Assembly (NCBI GenBank): GCA_903857255.1 | Contig: CAIODY010000021.1 | Location: 1-57,365 of the forward strand | Direction: 5' to 3' | Length of the DNA: 57,365 bases | From: an uncultured bacterium | GTDB lineage: Bacteria > Bacteroidota > Bacteroidia > Chitinophagales > CAIODY01 | Made by a program: the position numbers and the translations under genes | Part shown: positions 33,497 to 41,725 of the stretch, in pieces | Layout of the letters: every line of letters starts with the position of its first letter | Position numbering within the stretch: the stretch's first letter is position 1 | The notes under the pieces: generated by a model | What the model saw: the letters and a program-made list of their open reading frames with translations, nothing else | Told to the model about the DNA's origin: nothing | Database searches by the model: none

Positions 33497-34453
33497 ATCG
33501 CCCATTAACTTGGTGAATGTTGGAAAATCTAATTGTTGCGATGCATCGCTTTTTGCTTTGGAAGGTGTTGGATGCACTTCAATTAAAATACCATCGCAAC
33601 CAAAAGCCATAGATGCTTTTGCTAAATCGGGCACACCATAACTATAACCCATCGCATGGCTTGGGTCAAGCACTACAGGTAAATTTGTATAGTGTTTTAA
33701 ATAAGCTGCACCACACAAATCGAAAGTGAAACGTGTTTTAGTTTCAAACGTTCTGATGCCACGTTCGCAAAGTATTACATTAGGGTTGCCTTTGCATAAA
33801 ACAAATTCGGCTGCTTGTACAAACTCTTGTAAGGTAGTACCAAAGCCACGTTTAATCAATACTGGTTTTTTGCTTGCGCCACACAATTCTAATACACTAA
33901 CATCGTACATAGCTTTTGCACCAATTTGAATAATATCAGCCACATCTAACACTTGTTGTGCATGACTTAAATTTTTTACTTCGGTAATAATGCTTAAACC
34001 AAATCTGCTTCGCACTTTATCTAACAATTCTAATCCTTGCATGCCCAATCCTTGAAAAGTATAGGGCGATGTACGAGGCTTAAATGCACCTGCTCGAAAG
34101 GTTTTAATGCCCATTGATGCAATAAATTCAGCCGATTCCATAATTTGCGATTCAGATTCAACAGCACACGGACCAGCCATCATCACAGTATTATTACTGT
34201 TGCCACCAATTTCGATGTTGCCCCATTTTACTGAACGAGTTTCGGTTAAATATTTTTTACCAGCCAACTGAATATCAGTTTCGGTTTCAATAAATTCTTC
34301 AATAAATTCTTGGGTTTCTTTCAGTGGTTTTTTTATGGAAGAAGAAGTAACTACTACCCAACGCTTAGCATCATAAAACATCACACCTTCGTGTATTTCG
34401 GCAACTTGTTTAACTTGTAATTCGGAAATATTTTTTTTTAAATGTAGAATCAT
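33455..34453 (-). CDS. aroF: 3-deoxy-7-phosphoheptulonate synthase (DAHP synthase), AroAI-beta type
   Basis: First step of aromatic amino-acid synthesis (phosphoenolpyruvate plus erythrose 4-phosphate). 332 residues: an N-terminal ferredoxin-like/ACT-like regulatory domain (about 1-70), then a TIM barrel with AGPCAVES, GAFKPRTSPYTFQGLG, IQIGAKAMYD, KRGFGTT, CERGIRTFE, DPSHAMGYS and EVHPTPSKAKSD. The metal ligands (Cys in GPC, His in DPSH, Glu in EVHP) are visible. It lies 92 bp downstream of lysA. A minus-strand promoter candidate (TTG, 21 bp, TACATTTG) occurs at 34551-34520. The 3' end overlaps the patatin gene on the other strand. Confidence 0.94.
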   Translation of the reverse strand: MILHLKKNISELQVKQVAEIHEGVMFYDAKRWVVVTSSSIKKPLKETQEFIEEFIETETDIQLAGKKYLTETRSVKWGNIEIGGNSNNTVMMAGPCAVESESQIMESAEFIASMGIKTFRAGAFKPRTSPYTFQGLGMQGLELLDKVRSRFGLSIITEVKNLSHAQQVLDVADIIQIGAKAMYDVSVLELCGASKKPVLIKRGFGTTLQEFVQAAEFVLCKGNPNVILCERGIRTFETKTRFTFDLCGAAYLKHYTNLPVVLDPSHAMGYSYGVPDLAKASMAFGCDGILIEVHPTPSKAKSDASQQLDFPTFTKLMGDLKTIGGAVGKQLV

Positions 34454-34519
34454 TTTGAGTAGGAAATTATTGTGAGCAAAACATCAATCATTAAAAAAGG
34501 TTTTCAAAAATTGAAGTTG

Positions 34520-34551
34520 CAAATGTAATGCGATAGAAAGTTCTTTTACAA
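34520..34551 (-). promoter_or_regulatory. Promoter candidate of the DAHP synthase gene
   Basis: On the minus strand TTG (551-549) is followed after 21 bp by TACATTTG (34527-34520), then 66 nt to the ATG at 34453. The upstream element lies at the very end of the lysA coding region. Confidence 0.45.
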
Positions 34552-35781
34552 CTCAACCTCTATCTGATTTTTTAAAATGTCGTCCATCGTTTCGCGTTGG
34601 CGAATTAAATGATGTTTGCCTTTGTGAATCAATACTTCGGCAGGTCGGAAACGTGAATTATAATTAGATGCCATAGCAAAACCATAAGCACCAGCATTTT
34701 GAAATGCTAATACATCGCCTTCGCTTACATCGCTAATTTTTCTGTCCCAAGCAAAAGTATCTGTTTCGCAAATGTAACCCACCACAGTATAAATTCGTGG
34801 TGTTCCTTTTGGGTTTGTTGTATTAATGATGTGATGATAAGCGTTGTACAACATAGGTCGAATTAAATGATTCATACCCGAATCAACACCCACAAAAACC
34901 GTAGCAGTAGTTTGTTTCAGCACATTTACTTTTACTAAAAAAGTACCAGCTTCGCTCACTAAATATTTGCCTGGTTCAAAATGCAATGCTAATTCACGAC
35001 CATAATTTCTGCAAAACTCTTTAAATCGTTCGGTCAGTTTTTTTCCTAATTCTTCAATGTTGGTAGAATAATCTTCGGGTTTATAAGCTACTTTAAAACC
35101 ACTACCAAAATCAATGAATTCTAATTTTGGAAATCGTTGTGCTGTTTCAAATAAAATATCAGCTGCCCGAAGAAAAACATCTACATCTAAAATATCCGAA
35201 CCTGTGTGCATGTGAATGCCGTTGATTTTTATTTTAGTAGTTTCTACAATCCTTTCTACATGGCGCATTTGATGAATGGAAATGCCAAATTTAGAATCAA
35301 TATGCCCAGTAGATATATTGATGTTTCCACCAGCCATAATGTGCGGATTGATACGCAAACAAACAGGAATTTTATTGCCGTATTCATGCCCAAATTGTTC
35401 TAAAATTGACGTGTTGTCAATATTTATTTTCACACCCATTTCAGCAGCAATACCAATTTCGTGCATCGAAACACAATTTGGCGTATAAATAATTTGGTCA
35501 GGCTTAAAGCCTGCTTTTAATCCCAACATTACTTCCTGAATAGAAACGGTATCTAAACCAGCGCCAATTGTTTTGAAAAATTTCAACACATTGATATTAT
35601 TCAATGCCTTGCAAGCAAAATTGATATGCACATCGCAATTTGAAAATGCCTTTTTCAATTTATCGTATTGCGATTTCATCACAGCGGTATCATACACATA
35701 AAGTGGCAAACCGTAAGTTTTTGTCAATTCATTGACAGATACTTTCCCAATTTGATATTCGTTATCAACTAACTTGAGCAT
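34546..35781 (-). CDS. lysA: Diaminopimelate decarboxylase
   Basis: Last step of lysine synthesis; decarboxylates meso-diaminopimelate using PLP. 411 residues of fold type III: YVYD near the N-terminus, NFACKALNN with the PLP lysine (about residue 58), HMHTGSDI, FIDFGSGFKVAY (glycine-rich phosphate loop), EPGKYLVSEAG and ICETDTFA with the catalytic Cys. A -7 box (TATATTTG, 35815-35808) lies 26 nt upstream of the ATG. Confidence 0.94.
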   Translation of the reverse strand: MLKLVDNEYQIGKVSVNELTKTYGLPLYVYDTAVMKSQYDKLKKAFSNCDVHINFACKALNNINVLKFFKTIGAGLDTVSIQEVMLGLKAGFKPDQIIYTPNCVSMHEIGIAAEMGVKINIDNTSILEQFGHEYGNKIPVCLRINPHIMAGGNINISTGHIDSKFGISIHQMRHVERIVETTKIKINGIHMHTGSDILDVDVFLRAADILFETAQRFPKLEFIDFGSGFKVAYKPEDYSTNIEELGKKLTERFKEFCRNYGRELALHFEPGKYLVSEAGTFLVKVNVLKQTTATVFVGVDSGMNHLIRPMLYNAYHHIINTTNPKGTPRIYTVVGYICETDTFAWDRKISDVSEGDVLAFQNAGAYGFAMASNYNSRFRPAEVLIHKGKHHLIRQRETMDDILKNQIEVEL

Positions 35782-35807
35782 AATTTATTTTGTTGGGCAA
35801 ATATAAG

Positions 35808-35815
35808 TTAGGAAA
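35808..35815 (-). promoter_or_regulatory. -7 box of lysA
   Basis: The minus strand reads TATATTTG, 26 nt before the lysA ATG. No -33 TTG at the usual spacing. An identical box precedes glyA (41667-41660). Confidence 0.45.
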
Positions 35816-35958
35816 AGTTGAATGACTAATCTGATTGGGTAATATTATTTTGCTAAAATTTATGAGTAAAAGTAGCGTATTGTCAAGAAGAAACTCTTAA
35901 TAAACGCAATTGTATTGGAATACTACTAACACCATCGGCTGCAAATTTGAAAGGACAA

Positions 35959-37464
35959 TTATCTCATTTCCCTTCTCTTTCTCCATTCATTTTTAGAAAC
36001 GCTTTCTACAACAGTTGCTGGGTTGTTTTTTGTTGAAGCAGTTTTTGTTTCAAAAAATTGGGCTGCCACCAAAGCTGCTATATTGGCTTCTTCGGCCGTT
36101 TCGGTTTTTAAATATTCGGGTTTGAAATTTTTATCGATGAAGTGTGTTGTTAGATTTCCTTTTCTAAAATCTTCATGCTGCACCACCCATTTTCCAAATT
36201 GTAAAGTGGTTTGAATGCCTGTGATTTTGTATTCATCAATTGCTCTGCAAAGCCTGTCAATGGCTTCATCACGAGTTGGTGCATGCACAATTAATTTAGC
36301 AATCATTGGGTCATAATAAATCGGAATTTCCATTCCTTCTTCATAAGCATCATCAACACGAACACCAGTTCCATTTGGCTTTTCATAACGAACTAGTTTA
36401 CCAATATCTGGCAAGAAATTATTCATCGGGTCTTCGGCACAAACACGAAGTTCAATGCTATGTCCATTAATTTTTAAATCTTCTTGTTTAAATGAAAGCG
36501 GTAAATCCATTGCCACTTTTATTTGCTCAGCCACTAAATCTTTATCGCAAATAATTTCTGAAACCGGATGCTCCACCTGCAAACGGGTATTCATTTCTAA
36601 GAAATAAAAATTCAATTTGTCATCCACTAAAAACTCAACTGTACCAGCACCACTATAATTACTTGACAAAGCTAATCTAACAGCGCATTCTCCCATTTCT
36701 TTTCTGATGGCTGGCGTTAAACAAGCTGATGGAGCTTCTTCCACCAATTTCTGATGTCGGCGCTGAATACTACATTCTCTTTCAAAAAGATAAACGCCAT
36801 TACCATGATTATCACACAAAACCTGAATTTCAATATGTCGTGGAGCGGTTACATATTTTTCAATCATCACCGCATCATCACCAAATGAATTTTTTGCTTC
36901 ACTCTTTGCCATTTCATATTGCTCTACCAATTCTTCTTCTTTGTAAACCGCTCTCATGCCTTTACCACCGCCGCCTGCACTTGCTTTAATCAAAATTGGG
37001 AATCCAATTTCTTTGGCAACTTTCAATGCTTCAGCGCTTGTCAATACTGCATTTTCAGTACCTGGTACCAATGGAACATTGTATTTTTTTGCAGTTTCTT
37101 TTGCCGCAATTTTACTCCCCATTGAATTAATTGATTCAGCCGAAGGGCCGATGAAAATCATTCCTGCATCTTTCACAGCCTTCGAAAATCCAGCATTTTC
37201 ACTTAAAAAACCATATCCTGGATGTATAGCGTCAACATTCAAACTTTTGGCAACCGCAATAATTTTATCTCCTAATAAATAAGATTGATTGCTTGGAGGT
37301 GCACCAATGCAAACCGCTTCATCAGCATATCTAACATGCAATGCATTTCTATCGGCTTCGGAAAAAACGGCTACTGTTTTAATTCCCATTTCTTTTGCAG
37401 TTCGCATTACACGAATTGCAATTTCACCACGATTAGCAACTAATATTTTTTTGATGGTTTTCAT
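35959..37464 (-). CDS. accC: Biotin carboxylase subunit of acetyl/propionyl-CoA carboxylase
   Basis: 501 residues. ANRGEIAIRVMRTAKEMGI (about 10-28), the ATP-grasp loop KASAGGGGKGMR, EKYVTAPRHIEIQVL, ERECSIQRRHQK, EMNTRLQVEHPVSE and RVCAEDP are all intact. It carboxylates biotin on the carrier protein for malonyl-CoA or methylmalonyl-CoA formation. About 50 residues follow the usual AccC end, but no biotin-attachment MKM motif is present, so the carrier must be encoded elsewhere. No accB neighbour is seen, which favours a propionyl-CoA-type carboxylase. Confidence 0.93.
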   Translation of the reverse strand: MKTIKKILVANRGEIAIRVMRTAKEMGIKTVAVFSEADRNALHVRYADEAVCIGAPPSNQSYLLGDKIIAVAKSLNVDAIHPGYGFLSENAGFSKAVKDAGMIFIGPSAESINSMGSKIAAKETAKKYNVPLVPGTENAVLTSAEALKVAKEIGFPILIKASAGGGGKGMRAVYKEEELVEQYEMAKSEAKNSFGDDAVMIEKYVTAPRHIEIQVLCDNHGNGVYLFERECSIQRRHQKLVEEAPSACLTPAIRKEMGECAVRLALSSNYSGAGTVEFLVDDKLNFYFLEMNTRLQVEHPVSEIICDKDLVAEQIKVAMDLPLSFKQEDLKINGHSIELRVCAEDPMNNFLPDIGKLVRYEKPNGTGVRVDDAYEEGMEIPIYYDPMIAKLIVHAPTRDEAIDRLCRAIDEYKITGIQTTLQFGKWVVQHEDFRKGNLTTHFIDKNFKPEYLKTETAEEANIAALVAAQFFETKTASTKNNPATVVESVSKNEWRKRREMR

Positions 37465-37486
37465 TTTGTTGATTTTAATAGAACGC

Positions 37487-39193
37487 TTACTTTGATTCAG
37501 AAAATTTCAAATTTTCAACTTTTATTTCTTTCATCGAAACGATTTTATCGTTTTGATTAAATTCAACTTGAGCCGTTACATAACATGATTGATATTTCTT
37601 TAGTGAATTACGATAACATCTGAATTCACCTGTGTAAGTAATTCTGCTAATGTCTTCAACCACAACTATGGTATTTGGCAATATTTCAAATGATGCATCA
37701 GAAAATTCTTTGTAATAGGATTTTAGTTCTGAACTTATGTCTTGGGGAGTGATATTGTACTTTGTATAATATTGGGTAATATTTTCAGCGAAATAATAAT
37801 TTGGGTTTAAATTTCTGCCGCTTAATTGGTTATAGTAATTGTTTAAAATTACGACAAACTTATTTTTAAAATTCTGATTGTCATCTGAATTTCTTTTTTG
37901 CACGATTGCTTGTCTATCTCCTTCACTTGCAGCAATCGCATCAGCAGAACCTTGAGATAAATAAGACTGATTATTTCTGTTTGATAATTCACTCTTTTTT
38001 TGTTCTATCTTTTTGAGTACATCATTTAGCTCTTCATTCTGTGAGGCAGAACTCTCATTTAATTTCTTCCTCCAAGTATCTTTAAGGATTTTCAAATTCT
38101 GTTCATCATTTTCATAAACTTTTTTCTTTCTACCAAAGTAATTGAGATAATCAGAATCTTTGTATTTCTTGTAAATGCTACTAACAGCTTCATTCATGTC
38201 GTTAGTAACTTCATTCTCGGATTGGTATTGCCCTTGTTCAAGTTTAGTTAGAATTGGTTTAATTAACAATAATCTCTCATTGTTATAAATTTCATCAAAC
38301 TCCATTTCTAAAGTTGCTGCTTTTTCCCCATCATGATATGGATTGTCCCTAATGAAATACCACCAAACCGTAAAAACAACTAAAATTAAAGGCACTATTA
38401 TTTTTATTGCTTTTAGAAATTTAGAAATGTTCCCCCTCAATTCTTCTTTTCCAATAAATGTTTTTAAAAAATAAAAATGAATCAATGCCCCAACCCCGAA
38501 TACCAACAATGAAAGCCAATAACCGATTCCATATCCTAATGAAATAATCGAACTATTGCTTGTCATCCTTTCATCAATTCTCATCTTCCATATGAAAAGT
38601 AGCAAGACTCCTAATGAAGATAATATCAATGGGCTTAAATAGTTTCTTGACCTATCAAAAAAGAAAAGTAAGATTCCAATTAATGCAATTAAAATACAAG
38701 CAATGAGTTCTTCTTGGGGGGGAATCTTATTTATGGTGTTATCAGAAGGACTTGATTCATCCATTAGTTGCCTTCTTAAAGTTTCTTGAGTTTCAAATGG
38801 GCTAAACTTGTCTTGATTAGAAAAATCTGGGTGATTTAATTCTATTCCAGTAACTAATTGATAACCGCTAAACTCCATTAACTTCATATTATTATTACCA
38901 CATTTCACAAAAGCAAATGTGAACATAAAACAAATCAAGATGATTGGGAAATTAGCATAAGGTAAACTTTTGTATTTTTTTATGCTTATCGGATTTTCAA
39001 CAGATGCTGTTTCGTGCAGTAAACTTTCACCACATTTCACACAAATTATTGCTTCTGGATTTGTTGAAGCGGCGCAACTTGGGCAATGTTGATTTCCTTT
39101 CGTTGGTGGAACACCACAACTCAAACAAGCAATAGCATTGGGCTTTAATTCGTTACCACAATTACGACAAAATTTATGATTGGTTTCGGTCAT
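37487..39193 (-). CDS. Double zinc-ribbon membrane protein of unknown function
   Basis: 568 residues. Two zinc ribbons at the N-terminus (CRNCGNELKPNAIACLSC and CPSCAASTNPEAIICVKC, about 9-56), then one membrane helix (about 81-100), and further helices at about 165-180, 188-206, 217-245 and 264-282, a charged coiled-coil region (about 290-420, with AAVS-like and KKIEQKKSELS) and an NTF2-like C-terminal domain (about 440-560). I recognise no specific function. It lies 22 bp upstream of accC on the same strand but looks like an accessory gene, at the edge of the 37.5-40.3 kb islet. Confidence 0.6.
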   Translation of the reverse strand: MTETNHKFCRNCGNELKPNAIACLSCGVPPTKGNQHCPSCAASTNPEAIICVKCGESLLHETASVENPISIKKYKSLPYANFPIILICFMFTFAFVKCGNNNMKLMEFSGYQLVTGIELNHPDFSNQDKFSPFETQETLRRQLMDESSPSDNTINKIPPQEELIACILIALIGILLFFFDRSRNYLSPLILSSLGVLLLFIWKMRIDERMTSNSSIISLGYGIGYWLSLLVFGVGALIHFYFLKTFIGKEELRGNISKFLKAIKIIVPLILVVFTVWWYFIRDNPYHDGEKAATLEMEFDEIYNNERLLLIKPILTKLEQGQYQSENEVTNDMNEAVSSIYKKYKDSDYLNYFGRKKKVYENDEQNLKILKDTWRKKLNESSASQNEELNDVLKKIEQKKSELSNRNNQSYLSQGSADAIAASEGDRQAIVQKRNSDDNQNFKNKFVVILNNYYNQLSGRNLNPNYYFAENITQYYTKYNITPQDISSELKSYYKEFSDASFEILPNTIVVVEDISRITYTGEFRCYRNSLKKYQSCYVTAQVEFNQNDKIVSMKEIKVENLKFSESK

Positions 39194-39237
39194 GATTTTT
39201 TATTTAAAGTCTATATGCGTTCAATAATTTTAGGATG

Positions 39238-39549
39238 TTACAAGTTTTTGTTCGCTTGAATAATAAAACTATCAGGCGTATTTTTAAAAATGATTTTGTT
39301 TTTCACTTCTTCAATTGTTGAATCGTTAAATTTTTTGCCATCCATATTTTTCAAAGCACAATAAAACTCTTGCAGAATTGATTTAGTGAAATTCGGACTG
39401 TCATTTTTAACACTTATGAAATATTGATGAGTATGAGTTTGCTTTATTTCATTTGGTGAAATTGAAGTTTTGAAATTCTTACATGCAAGAAGGGTTTTTA
39501 CTTCTTCATTAGTTAATCCATCTACATTAAACTTGATTATTATTTCCAT
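39238..39549 (-). CDS. Small hypothetical protein
   Basis: About 103 residues from MEIIIKFNVDGLTNEEVKTL; the frame is open further upstream to an ATG at 39618, but the shorter start gives a cleaner globular-looking sequence. It is rich in Lys/Asn/Phe, with no signal peptide or membrane helix. No family recognised. It lies between the ORF6N gene and the zinc-ribbon gene on the same strand. Confidence 0.45.
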   Translation of the reverse strand: MEIIIKFNVDGLTNEEVKTLLACKNFKTSISPNEIKQTHTHQYFISVKNDSPNFTKSILQEFYCALKNMDGKKFNDSTIEEVKNKIIFKNTPDSFIIQANKNL

Positions 39550-39681
39550 TATTATTTTTGTGTTAGTAATAATACGAACCCCTTTTAAAATTAAAAAATC
39601 GAATTTATAAGTTTTCAAAAAGCTACATCAGTTCTTCGTTTTAAGGCATCGTAAAATGCGATACCCTAAATTTTTGCTTTT

Positions 39682-40230
39682 TTAGAGTTTAGTTTTTACT
39701 TTCGCTTTCGGCTCATATTTATATCCAATCGGTTTTCTTTTTTCTGCTGGCTCAACAGGATTCATCAATTGTCGAATCGCATCAAACACCACACGAAATT
39801 GTTTGTCGTATTTGCCTTCCATTTCCTCTAATTTTTTTGCTAAATCTTTATGCGTATATATTATTTCACGAAGTTGCACAAATGCTTTCACCACTTGTAT
39901 ACTGGCTTTCACTGCCGTTGACGATTTTAAAACGCTTGATAACATCACAGCTCCATGTTCAGTAAAAGCGTAAGGCAGATAAGGTGAGAATTTTAAAAAT
40001 TGTAAATGCTCACAAGTCTCAACAATTATTTTTTTTTCTTTTTGATTAATCTGAAACATAAATTCATTTGGAAATCGCTCCAAATTTCTTTTCACAGCTT
40101 GATTCAAAATTTTAGTATCAATGCCATAAAGTATTGCTAAATCAGTATCCAACATCACCTTTTCACCTCTCAATAAAATGATAGCTCTATTAGCTTTTTC
40201 AATTGGAATGATGCTTAGGTTTTTACTCAT
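39682..40230 (-). CDS. ORF6N (KilA-N-like) DNA-binding domain protein
   Basis: 182 residues. The N-terminal ORF6N domain (about 10-95) shows IILLRGEKVMLDTDLAILYG, LNQAVKRNLERFPNEFMFQI and PYAFTEHGAVMLSSVL; a helical tail (about 115-165, coiled coil) and a basic C-terminus follow. ORF6N is a DNA-binding domain of phage and large-virus proteins that is also common on Bacteroidetes chromosomes; the chromosomal copies are uncharacterised. The 133-bp upstream gap holds two copies of a 25-bp perfect palindrome, good candidates for its own operator. Sits in an accessory islet between glyA and accC. Confidence 0.85.
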   Translation of the reverse strand: MSKNLSIIPIEKANRAIILLRGEKVMLDTDLAILYGIDTKILNQAVKRNLERFPNEFMFQINQKEKKIIVETCEHLQFLKFSPYLPYAFTEHGAVMLSSVLKSSTAVKASIQVVKAFVQLREIIYTHKDLAKKLEEMEGKYDKQFRVVFDAIRQLMNPVEPAEKRKPIGYKYEPKAKVKTKL

Positions 40231-40254
40231 AATTTTACTTTTATTTTTTTGTGG

Positions 40255-40279
40255 AGGTGGTCACAAATTGTGACCACCT
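40255..40279. repeat. 25-bp perfect palindrome, copy 1 (upstream of ORF6N gene)
   Basis: Arms AGGTGGTCACAA (40255-40266) and TTGTGACCACCT (40268-40279) around a central A at 40267. The copy lies 24 bp upstream of the ORF6N ATG. Likely operator or protein-binding repeat; it could also act as a hairpin in RNA. Confidence 0.85.
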
Positions 40280-40282
40280 ATT

Positions 40283-40312
40283 TTGAAACAGTTGATTTTA
40301 TTGATGTTTCAA
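40283..40312. repeat. 8-bp inverted repeat nested between the two palindromes
   Basis: TTGAAACA (40283-40290) and TGTTTCAA (40305-40312), perfect arms with a 14-nt loop. It sits almost symmetrically between the palindromes, so the whole 40255-40345 block has dyad character at two scales. Confidence 0.6.
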
Positions 40313-40318
40313 GCTTTC

Positions 40319-40345
40319 GAGGTGGTCACAAATTGTGACCACCTC
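40319..40345. repeat. 25-bp perfect palindrome, copy 2, extended to 27 bp
   Basis: The same 25-bp core as copy 1 (identical bases at 40320-40344), with an extra G/C pair extending it to 40319-40345. Centres of the copies are 65 bp apart. It lies 18 bp beyond the glyA stop, between glyA and the ORF6N gene. Confidence 0.85.
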
Positions 40346-40363
40346 TGAATTTTTACCAAAAAT

Positions 40364-41636
40364 TTATTCGTATAATTTGAAACTTTTCATGTAATTATTC
40401 ACTTCATTTTTTACAGCTAATAAAACACTTTCATTTTCTGAATTCATAATGACTTTATCAATGCAATCAGCAATGAATTGCATATCGTTTTCTTTCAAAC
40501 TTCTTGTTGTAATGGCTGGAACACCAATACGGACGCCACTTGTAACGAAAGCAGTTTTATCATCAAACGGCACCATGTTTTTATTGGTAGTGATGTCAGC
40601 CTTTTGCAAAGCCACTTCTGCTTTTTTTGCCGCTGATGTTTTTATTTCGCAAATCAATCAACATTAAATGATTGTCGGTACCACCACTAATGATGTTGTA
40701 ATCTTTCGCCATAAAACATTTTGAAAGTGCTTGTGCGTTGGCAATAATTTGGCGGCAATATTCTGTAAATTCATCCGTCAAACATTCGCCAAAAGCAATT
40801 GCTTTTCCTGCAATCACATGTTCTAACGGGCCACCTTGCGTACCAGGAAACACAGCACTATCAATGATTGCGCTCATCATTCGCACTTCACCTTTCGGCG
40901 TTGTTAAACCAAATGGATTTTCAAAATCTTTACCCATCATAATCACACCGCCTCTTGGTCCTCTTAAAGTTTTGTGTGTAGTTGATGTTACAAAATGACA
41001 ATGTTGAATTGGCGAAGTCAAAAATCCTTTTGCAATCAATGCCGCAGGATGTGCAATATCAGCCATGAGCAATGCGCCAACTTTATCAGCAATTTCACGG
41101 AAACGTTTGAAATCCCAATCGCGGCTGTATGCCGATGCGCCAGTGATAATTAATTTTGGTTTTTCTCTCATCGCCGTTTCTTCCACTTTATTCAAATCAA
41201 TTCTGCCAGTTTCTTTTTCAACACCATAGAAACTTGTTTGATACAATTTACCCGAAAAGTTCACAGGAGAGCCATGCGTCAAGTGTCCGCCATGATTCAA
41301 ATCCAATCCTAAAATTTTATCGCCGGGTTTGATGATGCAACTCATCAAGGCTGCATTGGCTTGTGCACCGCTATGGGGCTGCACATTGGCATATTCAGCA
41401 CCAAATAATTCTTTCAATCGGTCAATGGCTAATTGTTCTACTTGGTCAACCACTTCACAACCACCATAATATCTTTTACCTGGATAACCTTCGGCGTATT
41501 TATTTGTCAAGCAGCTTCCCATGGCATCCATCACTTGTTGTGATGTGAAATTTTCGGAAGCAATCAATTCCAATCCTTCGCGTTGACGATGTAATTCTTT
41601 TTCGATTAAATTAAAAATGGCGGTATCACGTTTCAT
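40364..41636 (-). CDS. glyA: Serine hydroxymethyltransferase, frame broken by one extra A
   Basis: Interconverts serine and glycine, feeding one-carbon units to tetrahydrofolate. The first frame (41636 to about 40630) carries [59 protein letters not shown] (PLP lysine) and [20 protein letters not shown], then runs out of frame. The second frame resumes at [16 protein letters not shown] and runs to the normal C-terminus at 40364. The break is in an A7 run (about 40625-40632); six A's restore the frame. A sequencing error is most likely, but a true mutation or slippage cannot be excluded. Length with repair is about 424 residues, normal. A -7 box TATATTTG (41667-41660) precedes it. Confidence 0.9.
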
Positions 41637-41659
41637 TTGAAAATATTTTTTGTGAACGA

Positions 41660-41667
41660 CAAATATA
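41660..41667 (-). promoter_or_regulatory. -7 box of glyA
   Basis: The minus strand reads TATATTTG, 23 nt before the glyA ATG. It lies between the terminator of the upstream TPR gene and glyA, which supports an independent promoter. Confidence 0.45.
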
Positions 41668-41687
41668 GTTATCGCTTTAATCTAACT

Positions 41688-41718
41688 AAAAAAAGAAGGC
41701 TGTAATTTCTTACAGCCT
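41688..41718 (-). terminator. Intrinsic terminator of the TPR gene
   Basis: Stem GGCTGTAA (41698-41705) and TTACAGCC (41710-41717) with a 4-nt loop and one further A-T pair, followed on the minus strand by a T-run of seven (41694-41688). It starts 8 bp after the TPR gene stop. Confidence 0.85.
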
Positions 41719-41725
41719 CTTTGAA

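Noticed and set aside
40231-40363. CRISPR-like array from the two equal palindromes
   Set aside because: Only two copies with one spacer, the repeats are perfect palindromes, and no cas gene is near.
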